DNA of 64,000 nt from Hanamia caeni (lineage in GTDB: Bacteria > Bacteroidota > Bacteroidia > Chitinophagales > Chitinophagaceae): assembly GCF_003721595.1 (NCBI RefSeq), contig NZ_RJJR01000004.1, positions 124,001 to 188,000 of the forward strand. Direction: 5' to 3'. How positions within the stretch are numbered: position 1 is the first letter of the stretch; every line of letters starts with the position of its first letter. This document shows positions 34,701 through 43,531 of this stretch, piece by piece. The notes under the pieces are model-generated. The model worked only from the letters and a program-made list of their open reading frames with translations, made no database searches and was not told where the DNA came from. Position numbers and translations under genes: made by a program.

Positions 34701-36784
34701 ACAAAATTTTCAGAGATAGATTTTGAATTATTGATAATCCGAAGAGAATCGTAGATGTAATTATTTCCCGCGGTACAGCCGCTTACAAAAAAGAATGGAT
34801 ACCTGCCTTCATTATCATACTCTGAAGGATCGCTTAAATTAAATTCAAGAATGTTAGAAGAAGAATGCCCAAAATAGTTCACCATACTTATGCCGCTTTT
34901 AAATAAATCGCTGATGCGCTGGCTGGCTATTAATTGTACGGCGGCGCTCGATGATTTTGAAAAAGTCTCTACGTTTGCTCCATAAAGTGTATCCTCAATA
35001 ATATCTTTATAGAGGTTCATGTAGTAGCCAAATAGATCATTATCTGAGCTATCCTTGCCTCCGACGATATTAATCACCTTTTTCATCCATAACTTGTCAG
35101 CAAGAGACTGGTTTGTTGACTTATAGGCCTGCTCATACGTCTTTACCTTTTCAAGATAATTTGCAACTTCATCACCGGTAATTGCTGAGAGTCGTCCGAC
35201 GCCAACAGAAGGAACTATGCTTCCATACGGTGACACTAATAGTACATCTGAAGCCGGAGCGCCAAATGTGGGCACAAGATTTAGCCTGTCGGCATATTGG
35301 CTGCTTTGTTTGACTGTGTACTGATCATATTCAATTCCTTTGCCTATCAGAAAAACATATTTTGGCTTAATTGAAAAAGTGTTAGTAGCATATTGTATAA
35401 AATCTTTAATAGAAGACGGGTGTTTTTTAACTCCATAGCCAAATTGGTCTTCTAACTGGTTAATGTCAATGATTTTAGTATTATAGCCACCGCCCTGCGA
35501 CGAATGCCTGTATTGACTATACAAATCCACATAGTTGCTTCCTGACGAGCTTGTAAACAAAATCGGATTTGTGATAATAAGATAATCCCCCTGGTTAGCC
35601 GATGCAGTATAATTTACAAATTCGCGTTTTTCAGGTTTTGAAATGTTGGTAATTGCAGAAGGGTCTTCGCTTACCAACACAAATTTTCTCACCGTATCTG
35701 CTGAGGGCGGCAAAGCGAATTTTACTTTTCCCGGCGTGGTTATATCGCCTGTGTATCTTTTGTTGGCAGTAAAATCAAGCAAAACAGGCGCTGCAGAGCC
35801 ATATTTAAACTGGTCGATAACCAAATAATTTCCCTTTTCGGTTGCGGGTAATTCAAAATAAAAATTAGTTTGATTATTGAATATCCATTTGCTTGGATAC
35901 GTTACTTCATCAAAAGCCACCACCATTCTATCCGTGGTAACGGTGGAAGTGTTTTCAAAAAATACCTGGATGTTATTTAGGTCGGTTAAATAACTCATCG
36001 GCAGGTTTTTCAATTCTTTCTTTATGTAGGTGAAATAAGGCATGTGTTGCTCGTCCACAACTGTATTAAAAATTTTTACTCTTACATTTCTGTCATTGAC
36101 TGCGCTGCCTACTGCCGCGAATTTTAAAGAAAAACCCGGCCCAGCGGTATAAATATTATTGTTATTGAAGCTGGCCTGAAGACGGCGTGAAGGATAAATA
36201 TCAGCGCTTGTCCAGCCTTCTCCAATATCATACGAAGACGAGTACACATAGCTGCCCACAACAGAAGCATAGCCGGGATTTAATTGTGATTTGAAATAAT
36301 TAGCCTTTTTATTCATAAAATAAGGCTCAGGAGCTAACGTGTTTGAGGAAACCGGATTAGGCACGTCAGAAAATCTTGCATTATTTCCTTGTTCACTGGT
36401 GGTTAAAAAGTAGGAAGCGGTATCTGTTTGCAGGCTCGTTTGATCACATAATTGAAAATCTGCAACGCGGTATAATTTGGTATCGGGTTTGCCGTCATTC
36501 ATAACTCCCCAAAACTCAATATATCCGCCTTCTGCAAGCGGGCCATTGGATGAAGTGGTATAAATAGTTACCTGCTTCCCATTGCGCCAAAGTTGGAATT
36601 GTTCAGCGGGGGTGTTTCCTAATCCGATTGAATTAAGTGTGGCCTGGCTAATATGATACAACCCATTGGCGCCTACTTTAAATTTGTAATAGGTTTTACT
36701 ATAGTCGATCCAACTGTTGGAAAAGGTTTGAGCATTCGCTATTCCTGTGATTGATACAAAAATTATGATGAGAAACTTTTTCAT
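31718..36784 (-). CDS. C25-family cysteine peptidase with type IX sorting tail (PorU/PorU2-like sortase)
   Basis: A 1688-residue exported protein with a signal peptide (about 1-19, ending NAQ). The gingipain-type C25 peptidase domain lies near 400-780, with catalytic H640 in MVNYFGHSSSN and C670 in FFFVSGCTAGNNY. A series of beta domains follows. The C-terminal 90 residues look like a type IX tail (NYPNPF, FKWDGTDMYGQPVANGVYLYRV). PorU is the sortase that removes such tails and attaches cargo to the cell surface. It lies directly downstream of a PorV-like gene, as porU and porV commonly do. It is longer than P. gingivalis PorU (1158) and carries a tail of its own, so it may be the PorU2-type paralogue. 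The unit ends in a strong terminator. Confidence 0.85.
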   Translation of the reverse strand: MKKFLIIIFVSITGIANAQTFSNSWIDYSKTYYKFKVGANGLYHISQATLNSIGLGNTPAEQFQLWRNGKQVTIYTTSSNGPLAEGGYIEFWGVMNDGKPDTKLYRVADFQLCDQTSLQTDTASYFLTTSEQGNNARFSDVPNPVSSNTLAPEPYFMNKKANYFKSQLNPGYASVVGSYVYSSSYDIGEGWTSADIYPSRRLQASFNNNNIYTAGPGFSLKFAAVGSAVNDRNVRVKIFNTVVDEQHMPYFTYIKKELKNLPMSYLTDLNNIQVFFENTSTVTTDRMVVAFDEVTYPSKWIFNNQTNFYFELPATEKGNYLVIDQFKYGSAAPVLLDFTANKRYTGDITTPGKVKFALPPSADTVRKFVLVSEDPSAITNISKPEKREFVNYTASANQGDYLIITNPILFTSSSGSNYVDLYSQYRHSSQGGGYNTKIIDINQLEDQFGYGVKKHPSSIKDFIQYATNTFSIKPKYVFLIGKGIEYDQYTVKQSSQYADRLNLVPTFGAPASDVLLVSPYGSIVPSVGVGRLSAITGDEVANYLEKVKTYEQAYKSTNQSLADKLWMKKVINIVGGKDSSDNDLFGYYMNLYKDIIEDTLYGANVETFSKSSSAAVQLIASQRISDLFKSGISMVNYFGHSSSNILEFNLSDPSEYDNEGRYPFFFVSGCTAGNNYIYDSLRIINNSKSISENFVLSKQRGSIGFLASSHLGIPPYLNNYNIQMFHQLSGTNYGKPVGDDIRNTIEKLGGNNPSLDFFTRMHLEEMALHGDPSIIINPQPKPDYVVEDQNIILNPQFISVSESNFTLKARAFNIGRAIDDSIVFEVKRTYPNGNSESILKKKIKAIYYSDSIEITVPIISTRDKGLNKITVTIDATNKVDEMSETNNSVTKEFFIYEDEARPIFPADFGIVTNANQKLYASTSNAVATAKDYVMEIDTTLLFNSPFKISKTVNQPGGALEFDPGLSFNDNTVYYWRVAVKPASGVASDYRWNGASFIYLANSTGGANQSHYYQQLYSDTQHVHLDSSRLWHFGKVNNFLESRNGVFPTASSAGSDCIAGINGVTFSAGICPNGTNNVIIFNVVNNVTLKAWSNTLNLPGLSGSLSTCIPARQPNFAYDVSTSSGRVAAMRFMDSIPDNFFVFVRNITGPDSTADVFANKWQADTSFLGSGNSLYHKLKSQGFVLIDSFYRPRAFSFIYQKNNPEFGPGFAFTKGISDVLDFRRPFVTTDTLGFITSPKFGPAASWKEMHWRGKSLDNSQGDNPSVQIIGIDTLGNSTTLFNVNKAQQDVDISSVNASKYPYIQLKMRNADSLNFTPYQLSYWRLNYQAPPEGALAPQVYFKSKDTLEQGEILHFGIAFKNISLYSFDSIKVKLNIIDNNNVTHVLNVPTQKPLIAGDTIKLNYDIDTKNFRGLNTLFVNFNPDNDQPELNLFNNFLYQNFYVKYDNYNPTMDVTFDGVHILNKDIVSARPHIIIKLKDENKSLALNDTSLLKVQIQSPDGSIRAYRFDNNTMRFTPANLATGENTATIDLTPELSGEDAEYELIVSGKDVVGNEAGRIDYHIDFRVISKPMISNMMNYPNPFTTSTAFVFTITGAQVPQNIRIQILTITGKVIREITQNELGPLHIGRNITDFKWDGTDMYGQPVANGVYLYRVLTNLNGHSMDKFKDADDNTDKFFTKGYGKMYLMR

Positions 36785-36802
36785 ACTTTGATTTAATTGC
36801 CG

Positions 36803-37906
36803 TTAGTTTTCTTTTTTTCCCAAATCAATTTTTAAAGAAAATATATGAGTATACAGCGGATTGGATTGGTTTGCCAGGTTAGTAAATGCATAATCAATCT
36901 GGATATTATTGATTTTGAAACCCGCACCAAGACTTGGCTGAAATATCCATACTTTTTTTTGGTTGGTGGTATCTCCATCCGCCAGTGCCTGCTGAAAGTT
37001 GGAAATACCCGCCCTTACAAAAAATACATTTTTTATGGAAGCTTCCACTCCGGCGTGGGGGTCTATATTCAGTCCGTTGGTGCTGATTAAATTGTTTCGT
37101 CTGCCATCAAATGTGAAGTCTAAGTCGGCTTCGGCTAATAAGTCAACTGATGAACCTAATCGGAAATTATAAGAATTGCCGATGGTTAAGCGCGGGGCGG
37201 TAAGTTCAGTCGATTTTACAGGAATATCATTATCGGTCAGGTATAAAACTTCCTTTTCTTTTTCATTAAAATGAAAAGACCACGCATTAAACGTGGTGGT
37301 AATGTCTTTGGCTACAATGCCAAGCGACCATCTGTCTTTTTGCATTTTAAAACCCGCATCAAGACCAAATCCCCACGCATTGGCAAAATGGCCCACTTTT
37401 CTGTAAATCACTTTTGCGTTAGCGCCAAAACTCATTTTCAAATCGTCATCATCCCTGATTTTTTGTGCATAGGAAAAAAGAAATGCATAGTCTGCTGAAG
37501 AAAATGTGGTGATGTTGCCATAATTAATGCTTCCATCGGGTTCTACAAGAAACAGTGTATTCGGAATATCGTCTACTGCAAAACGAAGCAACGAAAAACC
37601 GATTACTCTTTTATTATCCACTTCAGGAATAGCAACACTTGCATAATCGTATTTACCTATGTTGTCAAAATAGCTGGCGTGCATCAGGTTGATATTCGGC
37701 ATATCCTGAACGCTTACAAGTCCGGCAGGGTTCCAGTAGCCGGCGGTTCCATCGTTTACTGACGCAGCCTGTGCCCCACCCATGCCAAGCCCTCTGGCGC
37801 CTGCGCCGATATTTAAAAATTCATTGGAATATTTCCGGAATTGGGTAAATCCCAAACAAGGAAGCAGTACAAGCAACAGTATGGATACTAAGGTTGGAAT
37901 TCTCAT
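36803..37906 (-). CDS. PorV/PorQ family outer-membrane protein (type IX secretion)
   Basis: From the ATG at 37906 the protein has 367 residues, with a signal peptide (MRIPTLVSILLLVLLPCLGF, then TQ). It then has the PorV hallmark FLNIGAGARGLGMGGAQAA plus DGTAGYWNPAGL at the barrel N-terminus. PorV is a FadL-like barrel that shuttles cargo to PorU in the type IX system. A TTG start at 37948 would add 14 residues ahead of the signal peptide and is unlikely. It is 18 nt upstream of the C25 peptidase gene and co-transcribed with it. It may be the PorV2-type paralogue. Confidence 0.88.
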   Translation of the reverse strand: MRIPTLVSILLLVLLPCLGFTQFRKYSNEFLNIGAGARGLGMGGAQAASVNDGTAGYWNPAGLVSVQDMPNINLMHASYFDNIGKYDYASVAIPEVDNKRVIGFSLLRFAVDDIPNTLFLVEPDGSINYGNITTFSSADYAFLFSYAQKIRDDDDLKMSFGANAKVIYRKVGHFANAWGFGLDAGFKMQKDRWSLGIVAKDITTTFNAWSFHFNEKEKEVLYLTDNDIPVKSTELTAPRLTIGNSYNFRLGSSVDLLAEADLDFTFDGRRNNLISTNGLNIDPHAGVEASIKNVFFVRAGISNFQQALADGDTTNQKKVWIFQPSLGAGFKINNIQIDYAFTNLANQSNPLYTHIFSLKIDLGKKEN

Positions 37907-38078
37907 TGGGAATGGTAAGGTATTTATTTTAAGTGCAAATTTGGGCAAAAATTAAACGGACATCACTATCCTAATATTGCATAGTCTGGTTTCTACGGAT
38001 AAAATTAAGTAAAACTATCCCATTCTTTCTTCTTAAAAATTAAAATGCAAAAATTAAGGCTTCCGCCATAAGGTTTTT

Positions 38079-38086
38079 TATTTTTG
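38079..38086 (+). promoter_or_regulatory. -7 promoter element of tyrS
   Basis: TATTTTTG matches TAnnTTTG and lies 20 nt before the tyrS ATG. The sequence that follows, CACTCCTTT, is identical to that after the tRNA-Gln -7 box. There is no clear -33 TTTG. Confidence 0.5.
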
Positions 38087-38106
38087 CACTCCTTTTTATA
38101 TAAAGT

Positions 38107-39390
38107 ATGAAAAATTTAATTGAAGAATTGAGATGGCGAGGCCTTATCCAGGACATTATTCCGGGAACTGAAGAGAAATTAACTAAAGAGCCGGTTACTG
38201 CGTATGTTGGTTTTGATCCTACAGCAGACAGCCTTCATATAGGAAGCCTTATACCTATTGTGGTATTGGTGCATTTGCAAAAATTCGGACATAAGCCTAT
38301 AGCACTCGTGGGTGGCGCCACCGGCATGGTCGGCGATCCGTCAGGCAAAAGTGAAGAGCGTAATTTATTAAGCAAAGAAGTGCTTGATAAGAATGTGGCG
38401 GCAGTCAAGCAACAATTATCGCATTTTCTTAATTTCAACTCGGATGTGCCTAATGCAGCGGAATTGGTAAATAATTTCGACTGGTTCCAGGACATCACTT
38501 TTTTGGATTTCATCCGCGATGCGGGAAAATTTATTTCCGTTAATTATATGATGGCGAAAGATAGCGTAAAGAAGCGGCTTGAGGGGGATAATGGAATGAG
38601 CTTTACCGAATTTACCTATCAGTTAATTCAGGGTTATGATTTTTACTGGCTTTATCAGCATAAAAACTGCAAGCTTCAGTTTGGCGGAAGTGATCAGTGG
38701 GGAAATATCACTACCGGCACCGAATTTATTCGCAGAAAGGCAGGTGGCGAAGCGTTTGCATTTACCTGCCCTTTGCTGACCAAATCCGATGGCAGCAAAT
38801 TTGGCAAATCAGAAAAAGGAAATATCTGGCTTGATGCCTCTAAAACTTCGCCTTACACCTTTTACCAGTTTTGGTTGAATACCGCCGATGCTGACGCAGA
38901 ACGGTTTTTAAAAGTGTTTACCTTCCTGACGGAAAAGGAAATTTCAGAACTCGCAGCGCAACATAAAGGCAATGAACACCAGCGTATATTGCAGAAAAAG
39001 CTGGCCGAAGAGTTGACTTGTTTTGTTCATTCGCGCCAGGATTATGAATTTGCCGTAAAAGCTTCTTCTATCTTATTTAATAACGACACTGCTGAAATTT
39101 TAAAACAGCTCAATGAGGAACAGTTGCTTCAGGTGATGGAAGGAGTGCCTACAGTAGAATTGGAAAAATCAAGATTGCAAGAAATTGATTTGGTTACGCT
39201 TTTAGCGGAAACAAAAATATTGCCGAGCAAAGGCGAAGCAAAAAAAATGCTTGCCGGTGGGGGCATTTTTGTCAATAAAGAAAAGGTAGAAGCTATAGAT
39301 GAAAAATTAAATGCAGGCCGCCTTCTGAACAATAAATACTTGCTGATTCAAAAAGGGAAGAAAAATTATTATTTATTAAAGGTGGTTTGA
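38107..39390 (+). CDS. tyrS: Tyrosyl-tRNA synthetase
   Basis: This 427-residue class I synthetase charges tRNA-Tyr. The HIGH-like motif is SLHIGSLIP (about 42-50), and the KMSKS loop is [10 protein letters not shown] (about 231-240). VGFDPTADS at the tyrosine pocket and [10 protein letters not shown] are typical of TyrRS. An S4-type RNA-binding domain forms the C-terminus (about 355-427, [22 protein letters not shown]). It is a single-gene unit with its own promoter. No T-box is expected in this phylum and none is seen in its short leader. Confidence 0.97.
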   Translation: MKNLIEELRWRGLIQDIIPGTEEKLTKEPVTAYVGFDPTADSLHIGSLIPIVVLVHLQKFGHKPIALVGGATGMVGDPSGKSEERNLLSKEVLDKNVAAVKQQLSHFLNFNSDVPNAAELVNNFDWFQDITFLDFIRDAGKFISVNYMMAKDSVKKRLEGDNGMSFTEFTYQLIQGYDFYWLYQHKNCKLQFGGSDQWGNITTGTEFIRRKAGGEAFAFTCPLLTKSDGSKFGKSEKGNIWLDASKTSPYTFYQFWLNTADADAERFLKVFTFLTEKEISELAAQHKGNEHQRILQKKLAEELTCFVHSRQDYEFAVKASSILFNNDTAEILKQLNEEQLLQVMEGVPTVELEKSRLQEIDLVTLLAETKILPSKGEAKKMLAGGGIFVNKEKVEAIDEKLNAGRLLNNKYLLIQKGKKNYYLLKVV

Positions 39391-39481
39391 TTTAGCAATT
39401 AAATGCTACCCAATTTCTTGTTTCTTCATCACGCCTGACTTTCAGCTCTGTTAGAGCGTTGGCTCATCATGCTGTTTTTGC

Positions 39482-40429
39482 TTACGCGCCTAAAGCGTGC
39501 TTCGCAAAATCCAAACATTTTTTTACCTCTTTCACCGCATCTGAACCCTCAGGAATTTTATATTCCAGTTCGATGCTGGCCGGAATTTTATATTTTTTTT
39601 CTTTAAGCAGGTTGAGGATTTCTTTAATTGGGGTATCGCCTTCTCCCCAGGGCAAGTTGTCGCCGCCGTTCTCTTTGGTTTTTCTATCCTTAATATGCAA
39701 AGAAGTGATTCTGTCGTGCCGTGATTTAATCAATTCCAGTAAAGATTCTTTTGTATTATTTCCGCCTGCAGCAATATAATGGCCGCAATCAAGATTCATT
39801 GAGTTGTAGGGAGATTGGCTCAAAGCTGTATCCCATGCGGTATCAGTTGCCTGTGTGTGAGCATGGTAACCGATATAAATTTTGTGTTTGGCTGCCAGCT
39901 TTCCCAATCGCTCTGATTGTGCGGGATCCCTGGGAAGCTCCACGGTAACAGCATTGGCGCCAAGTGCCTTGGCTGCTCTCAGGGCGTATTCAATTTCTGC
40001 ATCTGAATTTTTTGTGCCCAAAGCGTCCGGTTTAAAAGCATAAATGCTTACTCCGGCCTTTTTATACATTTTTTTTATCTCTTCAAATTTATCCATTGGA
40101 ACAGTAGCGCGCCATGCGGCCACTTTATCTTTGTCTGCAGGCTTGCCGGCATATTGCTCTACGGAATCTCCCATTAGTTCGATAGCGCTGATGCCGCTGT
40201 CTACAATGTATTTTAAAAGTTGATTTACATCATGAGGCATACTTCGGTACGAATAGGTAATTACGCCTATTTGAACCCCAAAGAATTTTGAATCAGGATT
40301 TTTTAAAAAATTAAAAGATTGAGCCCACGACGCAGGACGTGCCAAAAGCATTCCTAATGCAGCCACAGAACTTTTTTGTAAAAAAGAACGGCGCGAGCGA
40401 TTGTAACCGGATTCAAAATTATTATGCAT
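39482..40429 (-). CDS. Tat-exported sugar phosphate isomerase/epimerase-like TIM-barrel protein
   Basis: The 315-residue protein starts with a twin-arginine signal, SRRSFLQKSSVAALGMLLA, cleaved near WAQ. It continues with an AP-endonuclease-2/xylose-isomerase-like TIM barrel, including IQIGVITYSYRSMP, GISAIELMGDSV, IYIGYHAHTQ, MNLDCGHYIAAG and ITSLHIKDRK. These His, Glu and Asp residues fit the usual metal site. Members are periplasmic in Bacteroidota and act on sugars or inositols, but the substrate is not predictable. It stands alone with its own -7 element. Confidence 0.85.
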   Translation of the reverse strand: MHNNFESGYNRSRRSFLQKSSVAALGMLLARPASWAQSFNFLKNPDSKFFGVQIGVITYSYRSMPHDVNQLLKYIVDSGISAIELMGDSVEQYAGKPADKDKVAAWRATVPMDKFEEIKKMYKKAGVSIYAFKPDALGTKNSDAEIEYALRAAKALGANAVTVELPRDPAQSERLGKLAAKHKIYIGYHAHTQATDTAWDTALSQSPYNSMNLDCGHYIAAGGNNTKESLLELIKSRHDRITSLHIKDRKTKENGGDNLPWGEGDTPIKEILNLLKEKKYKIPASIELEYKIPEGSDAVKEVKKCLDFAKHALGA

Positions 40430-40466
40430 GGTAATGAAGATTTTTAAATGATTGAATTTTATAAGA

Positions 40467-40474
40467 CAAATATA
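40467..40474 (-). promoter_or_regulatory. -7 promoter element of the Tat-exported TIM-barrel gene
   Basis: On the minus strand TATATTTG matches TAnnTTTG about 38 nt before the ATG. No strong -33 box is visible. Confidence 0.45.
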
Positions 40475-40629
40475 TTTGTTTTTATTGCTACCGGATTTTT
40501 CATCTTTCTATGTTTGCGGAGGGATTTCAATTATTAACTAACAATAAAGCCGGAAGAAAGAATCCGTTTTTTTGAAAATTTAATATTTAAATATTTGCCC
40601 GTTTACTGTAAAAAATCTAAACCTCTGTC

Positions 40630-40660
40630 TTTGAAATTTTATTGAATAAGGTTACTTTTG
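40630..40660 (+). promoter_or_regulatory. Promoter of tRNA-Gln
   Basis: TTTG (40630-40633), a 19-nt spacer and TACTTTTG (40653-40660) give a full Bacteroidota consensus promoter. Transcription should start a few bases before the mature tRNA end. Confidence 0.82.
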
Positions 40661-40668
40661 CACTCCTT

Positions 40669-40739
40669 TGTCCCATAGTATAAAGGTAGTACAACAGATT
40701 TTGATTCTGTCTGTCGAGGTTCGAATCCTCGTGGGACAA
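40669..40739 (+). tRNA. tRNA-Gln (anticodon UUG)
   Basis: The acceptor strands TGTCCCA (40669-40675) and TGGGACA (40732-40738) pair fully, with discriminator A at 40739. The anticodon arm ACAGA-TTTTGAT-TCTGT presents TTG at positions 34-36. The T arm CGAGG-TTCGAAT-CCTCG is canonical. The CCA end is not encoded (CCG follows). A consensus promoter precedes it and a terminator follows, so it is a single-tRNA unit. Confidence 0.95.
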
Positions 40740-40742
40740 CCG

Positions 40743-40780
40743 AAAGCCTTTTAAACAGCGTGTTTGAAAGGCTTTTTTTT
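40743..40780 (+). terminator. Terminator of tRNA-Gln
   Basis: AAAGCCTTT and GAAAGGCTTT form the base of a long stem that extends through AAACA/TGTTT, and eight T residues follow. Confidence 0.88.
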
Positions 40781-40813
40781 AGATTTTTTGCAATTGTCAG
40801 GTTGCTCTTACCA

Positions 40814-41284
40814 TCAGAAAGCTCTAAAAAACGGCCTTCTTACGAATGGGGGTGGAGAAAATGGCAATGGCATTGAAGAAAGTATCATTAACAATCCAAT
40901 AGAATACCAGATCGCCATCGTTTTATATTTTTCCCTGGAAGTCTTTTTGCGCCTGGATTTTATTGAACCAATTGTGATAACCACTATTGCTGCTACCATC
41001 ACCACCGCATGCTCCATGCCGAAGAAACGAACTTCCCTTTCGGGTAATGCCGTTCTGAAATGATGAAGAAAATAACGAACCAGTGGACTTATGGAATACA
41101 ATGTGATCCCGATTACCAACTGAATTTGCGCGATAATTGCAGCCCATTTTCTCACCCCGTTATCAAACGGGGAAAACGGATAATTTCCGAACCAACCTTT
41201 GAAACCCCTGTATACACCAAAGAGCAGGCTAATTAACACGAGCCACCGAACCAGAGAATGAAGAGCTAAAGCTTCAGGATACAT
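40814..41284 (-). CDS. Small cytochrome b561-like/CopD-like membrane protein, unknown function
   Basis: The 156-residue protein has four hydrophobic helices. The first helix contains ALHSLVRWLVLISLLFGV, and the third FFGMEHAVVMVAAIVVITIG; the two histidines could ligate haem or metal. Small membrane proteins of this pattern are common in Bacteroidota and are often labelled cytochrome b-like, without proof. It is convergent with tRNA-Gln and monocistronic. The function is unassigned. Confidence 0.65.
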   Translation of the reverse strand: MYPEALALHSLVRWLVLISLLFGVYRGFKGWFGNYPFSPFDNGVRKWAAIIAQIQLVIGITLYSISPLVRYFLHHFRTALPEREVRFFGMEHAVVMVAAIVVITIGSIKSRRKKTSREKYKTMAIWYSIGLLMILSSMPLPFSPPPFVRRPFFRAF

Positions 41285-41627
41285 TCAATTACTATTAAAA
41301 TAATTTTTGCAAAAATAGCTTTCTTAGCGCTTCCAGCCCTTGGCGGTTAAATGATAAGAAGTTGCATTGCGTATTTATTAAAAAAAAATCGCGGGATCAC
41401 CCGGTTTTTTTTAAGAAAAAATAGAAAACAATTTCTAAATCCGTTAATTTTGCCAGTAATTCACGGTCTGGCAAATTTCCGGATATTGTGTTCGTGCAAA
41501 TTTGAATTTCGGCCCTGAATTCTTTCTCATAAAACCTATCTACAACGCTGTTCTTGCTAATATTTCATCCCGGATATTTTGGGTAATACCTTTTTATTTA
41601 GAAATTTTCACAATAAAATATAATAAT
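41285..41627. other. Divergent intergenic region with an unexplained terminator-like hairpin
   Basis: This 343-base gap separates two divergent genes. TAATTTTG at 41445-41452 is a possible -7 element for the ScyD-like gene. A hairpin at 41392-41403 (CGGG-ATCA-CCCG), flanked by eight A and eight T, looks like a terminator although no protein gene ends here. Codons upstream of the lipoprotein ATG form an open frame to 41502 but lack protein character. Confidence 0.45.
41388..41412 (+). terminator. Possible intrinsic terminator, orphan
   Basis: A 4-bp GC stem with an ATCA loop lies between an A-run and a T-run. It could terminate a short RNA starting near 41300, or act in both directions. Confidence 0.4.
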
Positions 41628-42713
41628 ATGAAACATTTTAGAATGAATGGTTTTAATCGGAAAATTCCGATGTTAGTGGTTGTAGCTGCGGTTTTTATTA
41701 TGTTCGCAGGTTGCAGCAAAGGACATGATGTGCCAAAGCTTGAAATACAAACCGTGGCCACGGGCCTTGCCGGGCCAATGGGCGTTGATGTGGATCACCG
41801 CGGAAATATATGGGTATCAGAAAGTGGCTCATTCCGTACACCGCCAGATCCTAAATTGGGAACCCATAACGACAATGGGAAAGTTGTGGTAATAACTAAA
41901 AGTGGCAAACAGTATGATGCAATCGTAAATCTGGAAACCTATCAAAATGTTCACTCACATCAATTACAGGGTACAGTACACATTTTATTGGATGGAAATA
42001 CACTATACGTTTTATCAGGCGACCACTTATATATGGCGAATGTTTCGCACTGGAACCCTGGCGATAAACCCATGGACGCCACGAGTCTTCCATCCGAAAA
42101 TGTTGCTGCTGTGATCTCAGCGATTCCTTCCCCAAACAATCCGGAAAATGATTCGCATCCATATAATCTCACCAAAGGCCCCGATGGGGACCTCTATATC
42201 AGCGATGCGGGGGCTAATGCTATTGTACATCGCAAAGGGCCAAACAATTACTCAATTCTTGCCGAAATTCCTGCAATTCCAAACCCGTTATTTAATGGAG
42301 GGGCAGGTATAGGAGGCCCGTTTGTTCAGCCTGTGCCTACTTCCATCAAGTTTGACGGCAAAGATTTTTTGGTAACTACTTTAACCGGTTTCCCTTTTCC
42401 TTCCGGGCAGGCGATTGTTTACCGGGTGTCAATGTCAGGGCAGGTATCGGTTTATCAAAAAGGTTTCACAATGCTTGTTGACCAGGCAGAAGGCCATTTT
42501 TCAACACATATAGTGGTTCAGTTTGCCTCCTCATTCAGTCTTGCTACGGAGTATGCTCCAAATTCCGGCGCTTTAATTTGGGTAAACGGAACTGATTCCG
42601 AAGTGCTTGCTCAAGGCCTGAACCAACCCGTTGGGATCAAACAGGTGGATTCTTATACATGGTATGTTACCTCTCTTGGAGACGGCTCTGTTTTAAAAGT
42701 AACTTATTATTAA
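41628..42713 (+). CDS. ScyD/ScyE family lipoprotein (beta-propeller)
   Basis: From the ATG at 41628 the protein has 361 residues. A lipoprotein signal ends in FAGCSKG, so it is predicted to be lipid-anchored. The body has propeller repeats of the ScyD/ScyE type, such as VATGLAGPMGVDVDHRGNIWVSESG, LTKGPDGDLYISDAGANAIVH and LAQGLNQPVGIKQ. In cyanobacteria ScyD and ScyE are linked to scytonemin synthesis, but the family is broad and no scytonemin genes are present here. A TTG start at 41502 is rejected because it precedes the lipoprotein signal by 42 residues. The specific role is unknown. Confidence 0.82.
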   Translation: MKHFRMNGFNRKIPMLVVVAAVFIMFAGCSKGHDVPKLEIQTVATGLAGPMGVDVDHRGNIWVSESGSFRTPPDPKLGTHNDNGKVVVITKSGKQYDAIVNLETYQNVHSHQLQGTVHILLDGNTLYVLSGDHLYMANVSHWNPGDKPMDATSLPSENVAAVISAIPSPNNPENDSHPYNLTKGPDGDLYISDAGANAIVHRKGPNNYSILAEIPAIPNPLFNGGAGIGGPFVQPVPTSIKFDGKDFLVTTLTGFPFPSGQAIVYRVSMSGQVSVYQKGFTMLVDQAEGHFSTHIVVQFASSFSLATEYAPNSGALIWVNGTDSEVLAQGLNQPVGIKQVDSYTWYVTSLGDGSVLKVTYY

Positions 42714-42735
42714 AATAACAAGGCTTGCAAAAAGA

Positions 42736-42767
42736 AAAAGCAGGTTGTAGAAATGCGGCCTGCTTTT
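42736..42767. terminator. Bidirectional terminator between convergent genes
   Basis: AAAAGCAGG (42736-42744) pairs with CCTGCTTTT (42759-42767), with T-rich sequence on either side. It serves the ScyD-like gene and the convergent deaminase gene. Confidence 0.8.
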
Positions 42768-42797
42768 GTTTTCTAAAATATAAAAATGCTGAATTTT

Positions 42798-43259
42798 TTA
42801 TTCAGCGGGATTAAATTTTTTATTAAGTGCCTCACAGGCTTCTTTGCAAATGCCCCCCGTTACCGTTGGCTTTTTACCCCATTTAGGAACTTTTTCTGTA
42901 GCCAGTATGTTGAATGAAGAAGTATAGCCTCCTGTGTATTTAACAGAAACTCCAAAAATAATTTCGGGAATATGATGATGACGAATTACATACGAACACA
43001 TCATACACGGCTCATGCGTGGTATATAATTTTGCTTTTAATAAATCTTTTCTAAATCCATTGGTAATAGCATTCCTGATGGCGATAATCTCCGCGTGGTT
43101 GGTGATATCACCTGAACTTTTCCCTGATTCCACTCCTTCTCCTAATATTGTTGCGCCAAGAACCAGGATAGCGCCAACAGGAGGGTCCCCATTTTTCAGC
43201 GCTTCTTCAGCTAACTGGAGGCAGTGTTTCATATATTTTTCATCGTCTTCCATAGCCAT
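42798..43259 (-). CDS. Nucleoside/tRNA deaminase-type zinc deaminase
   Basis: The 153-residue protein has the zinc deaminase signature, with HAEIIAIRNA (catalytic HAE) and PCMMCSYVIRH (PCxxC zinc ligands). The layout MAMEDDEKYMKHCLQLAEEALKNGDPPVGAIL matches the TadA/guanine-deaminase-like group. It could deaminate guanine, cytosine or another free base. tRNA adenosine deaminase is possible, but the substrate loop reads NGFRKDLLKAKLYTTHEPC without clear TadA features. An ATG two codons downstream is an alternative start. It is monocistronic. Confidence 0.85.
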   Translation of the reverse strand: MAMEDDEKYMKHCLQLAEEALKNGDPPVGAILVLGATILGEGVESGKSSGDITNHAEIIAIRNAITNGFRKDLLKAKLYTTHEPCMMCSYVIRHHHIPEIIFGVSVKYTGGYTSSFNILATEKVPKWGKKPTVTGGICKEACEALNKKFNPAE

Positions 43260-43373
43260 TATTTTATTGGTATAAAATTAGAATTCTTTTTTATTGTGGC
43301 TTATTATTTCCTGGTTTTAAATTTTCCTTACCCCGCATAATTATTCGTATATCCATCACCGTTATGCTGCTGT

Positions 43374-43407
43374 GAAAATAAAAATCTTTAAAATTTATTG
43401 CTCTACT
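43374..43407 (-). repeat. Dispersed AT-rich repeat, copy upstream of the small ORF
   Basis: On the minus strand the segment reads AGTAGAGCAATAAATTTTAA and then AGATTTTTATTTTC. It matches the unit at 13411 except for a few positions. Confidence 0.4.
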
Positions 43408-43531
43408 GTAGTCTGTAAAAAATTCAATTGGCTGTAATTCAAACTAAAAAAGTCTTACTGATTAGTTTACATTAAACTTCAAAAACATTTATAAGTCATA
43501 TCTGCAACAATCACCATTAAAACGTAAAGTT

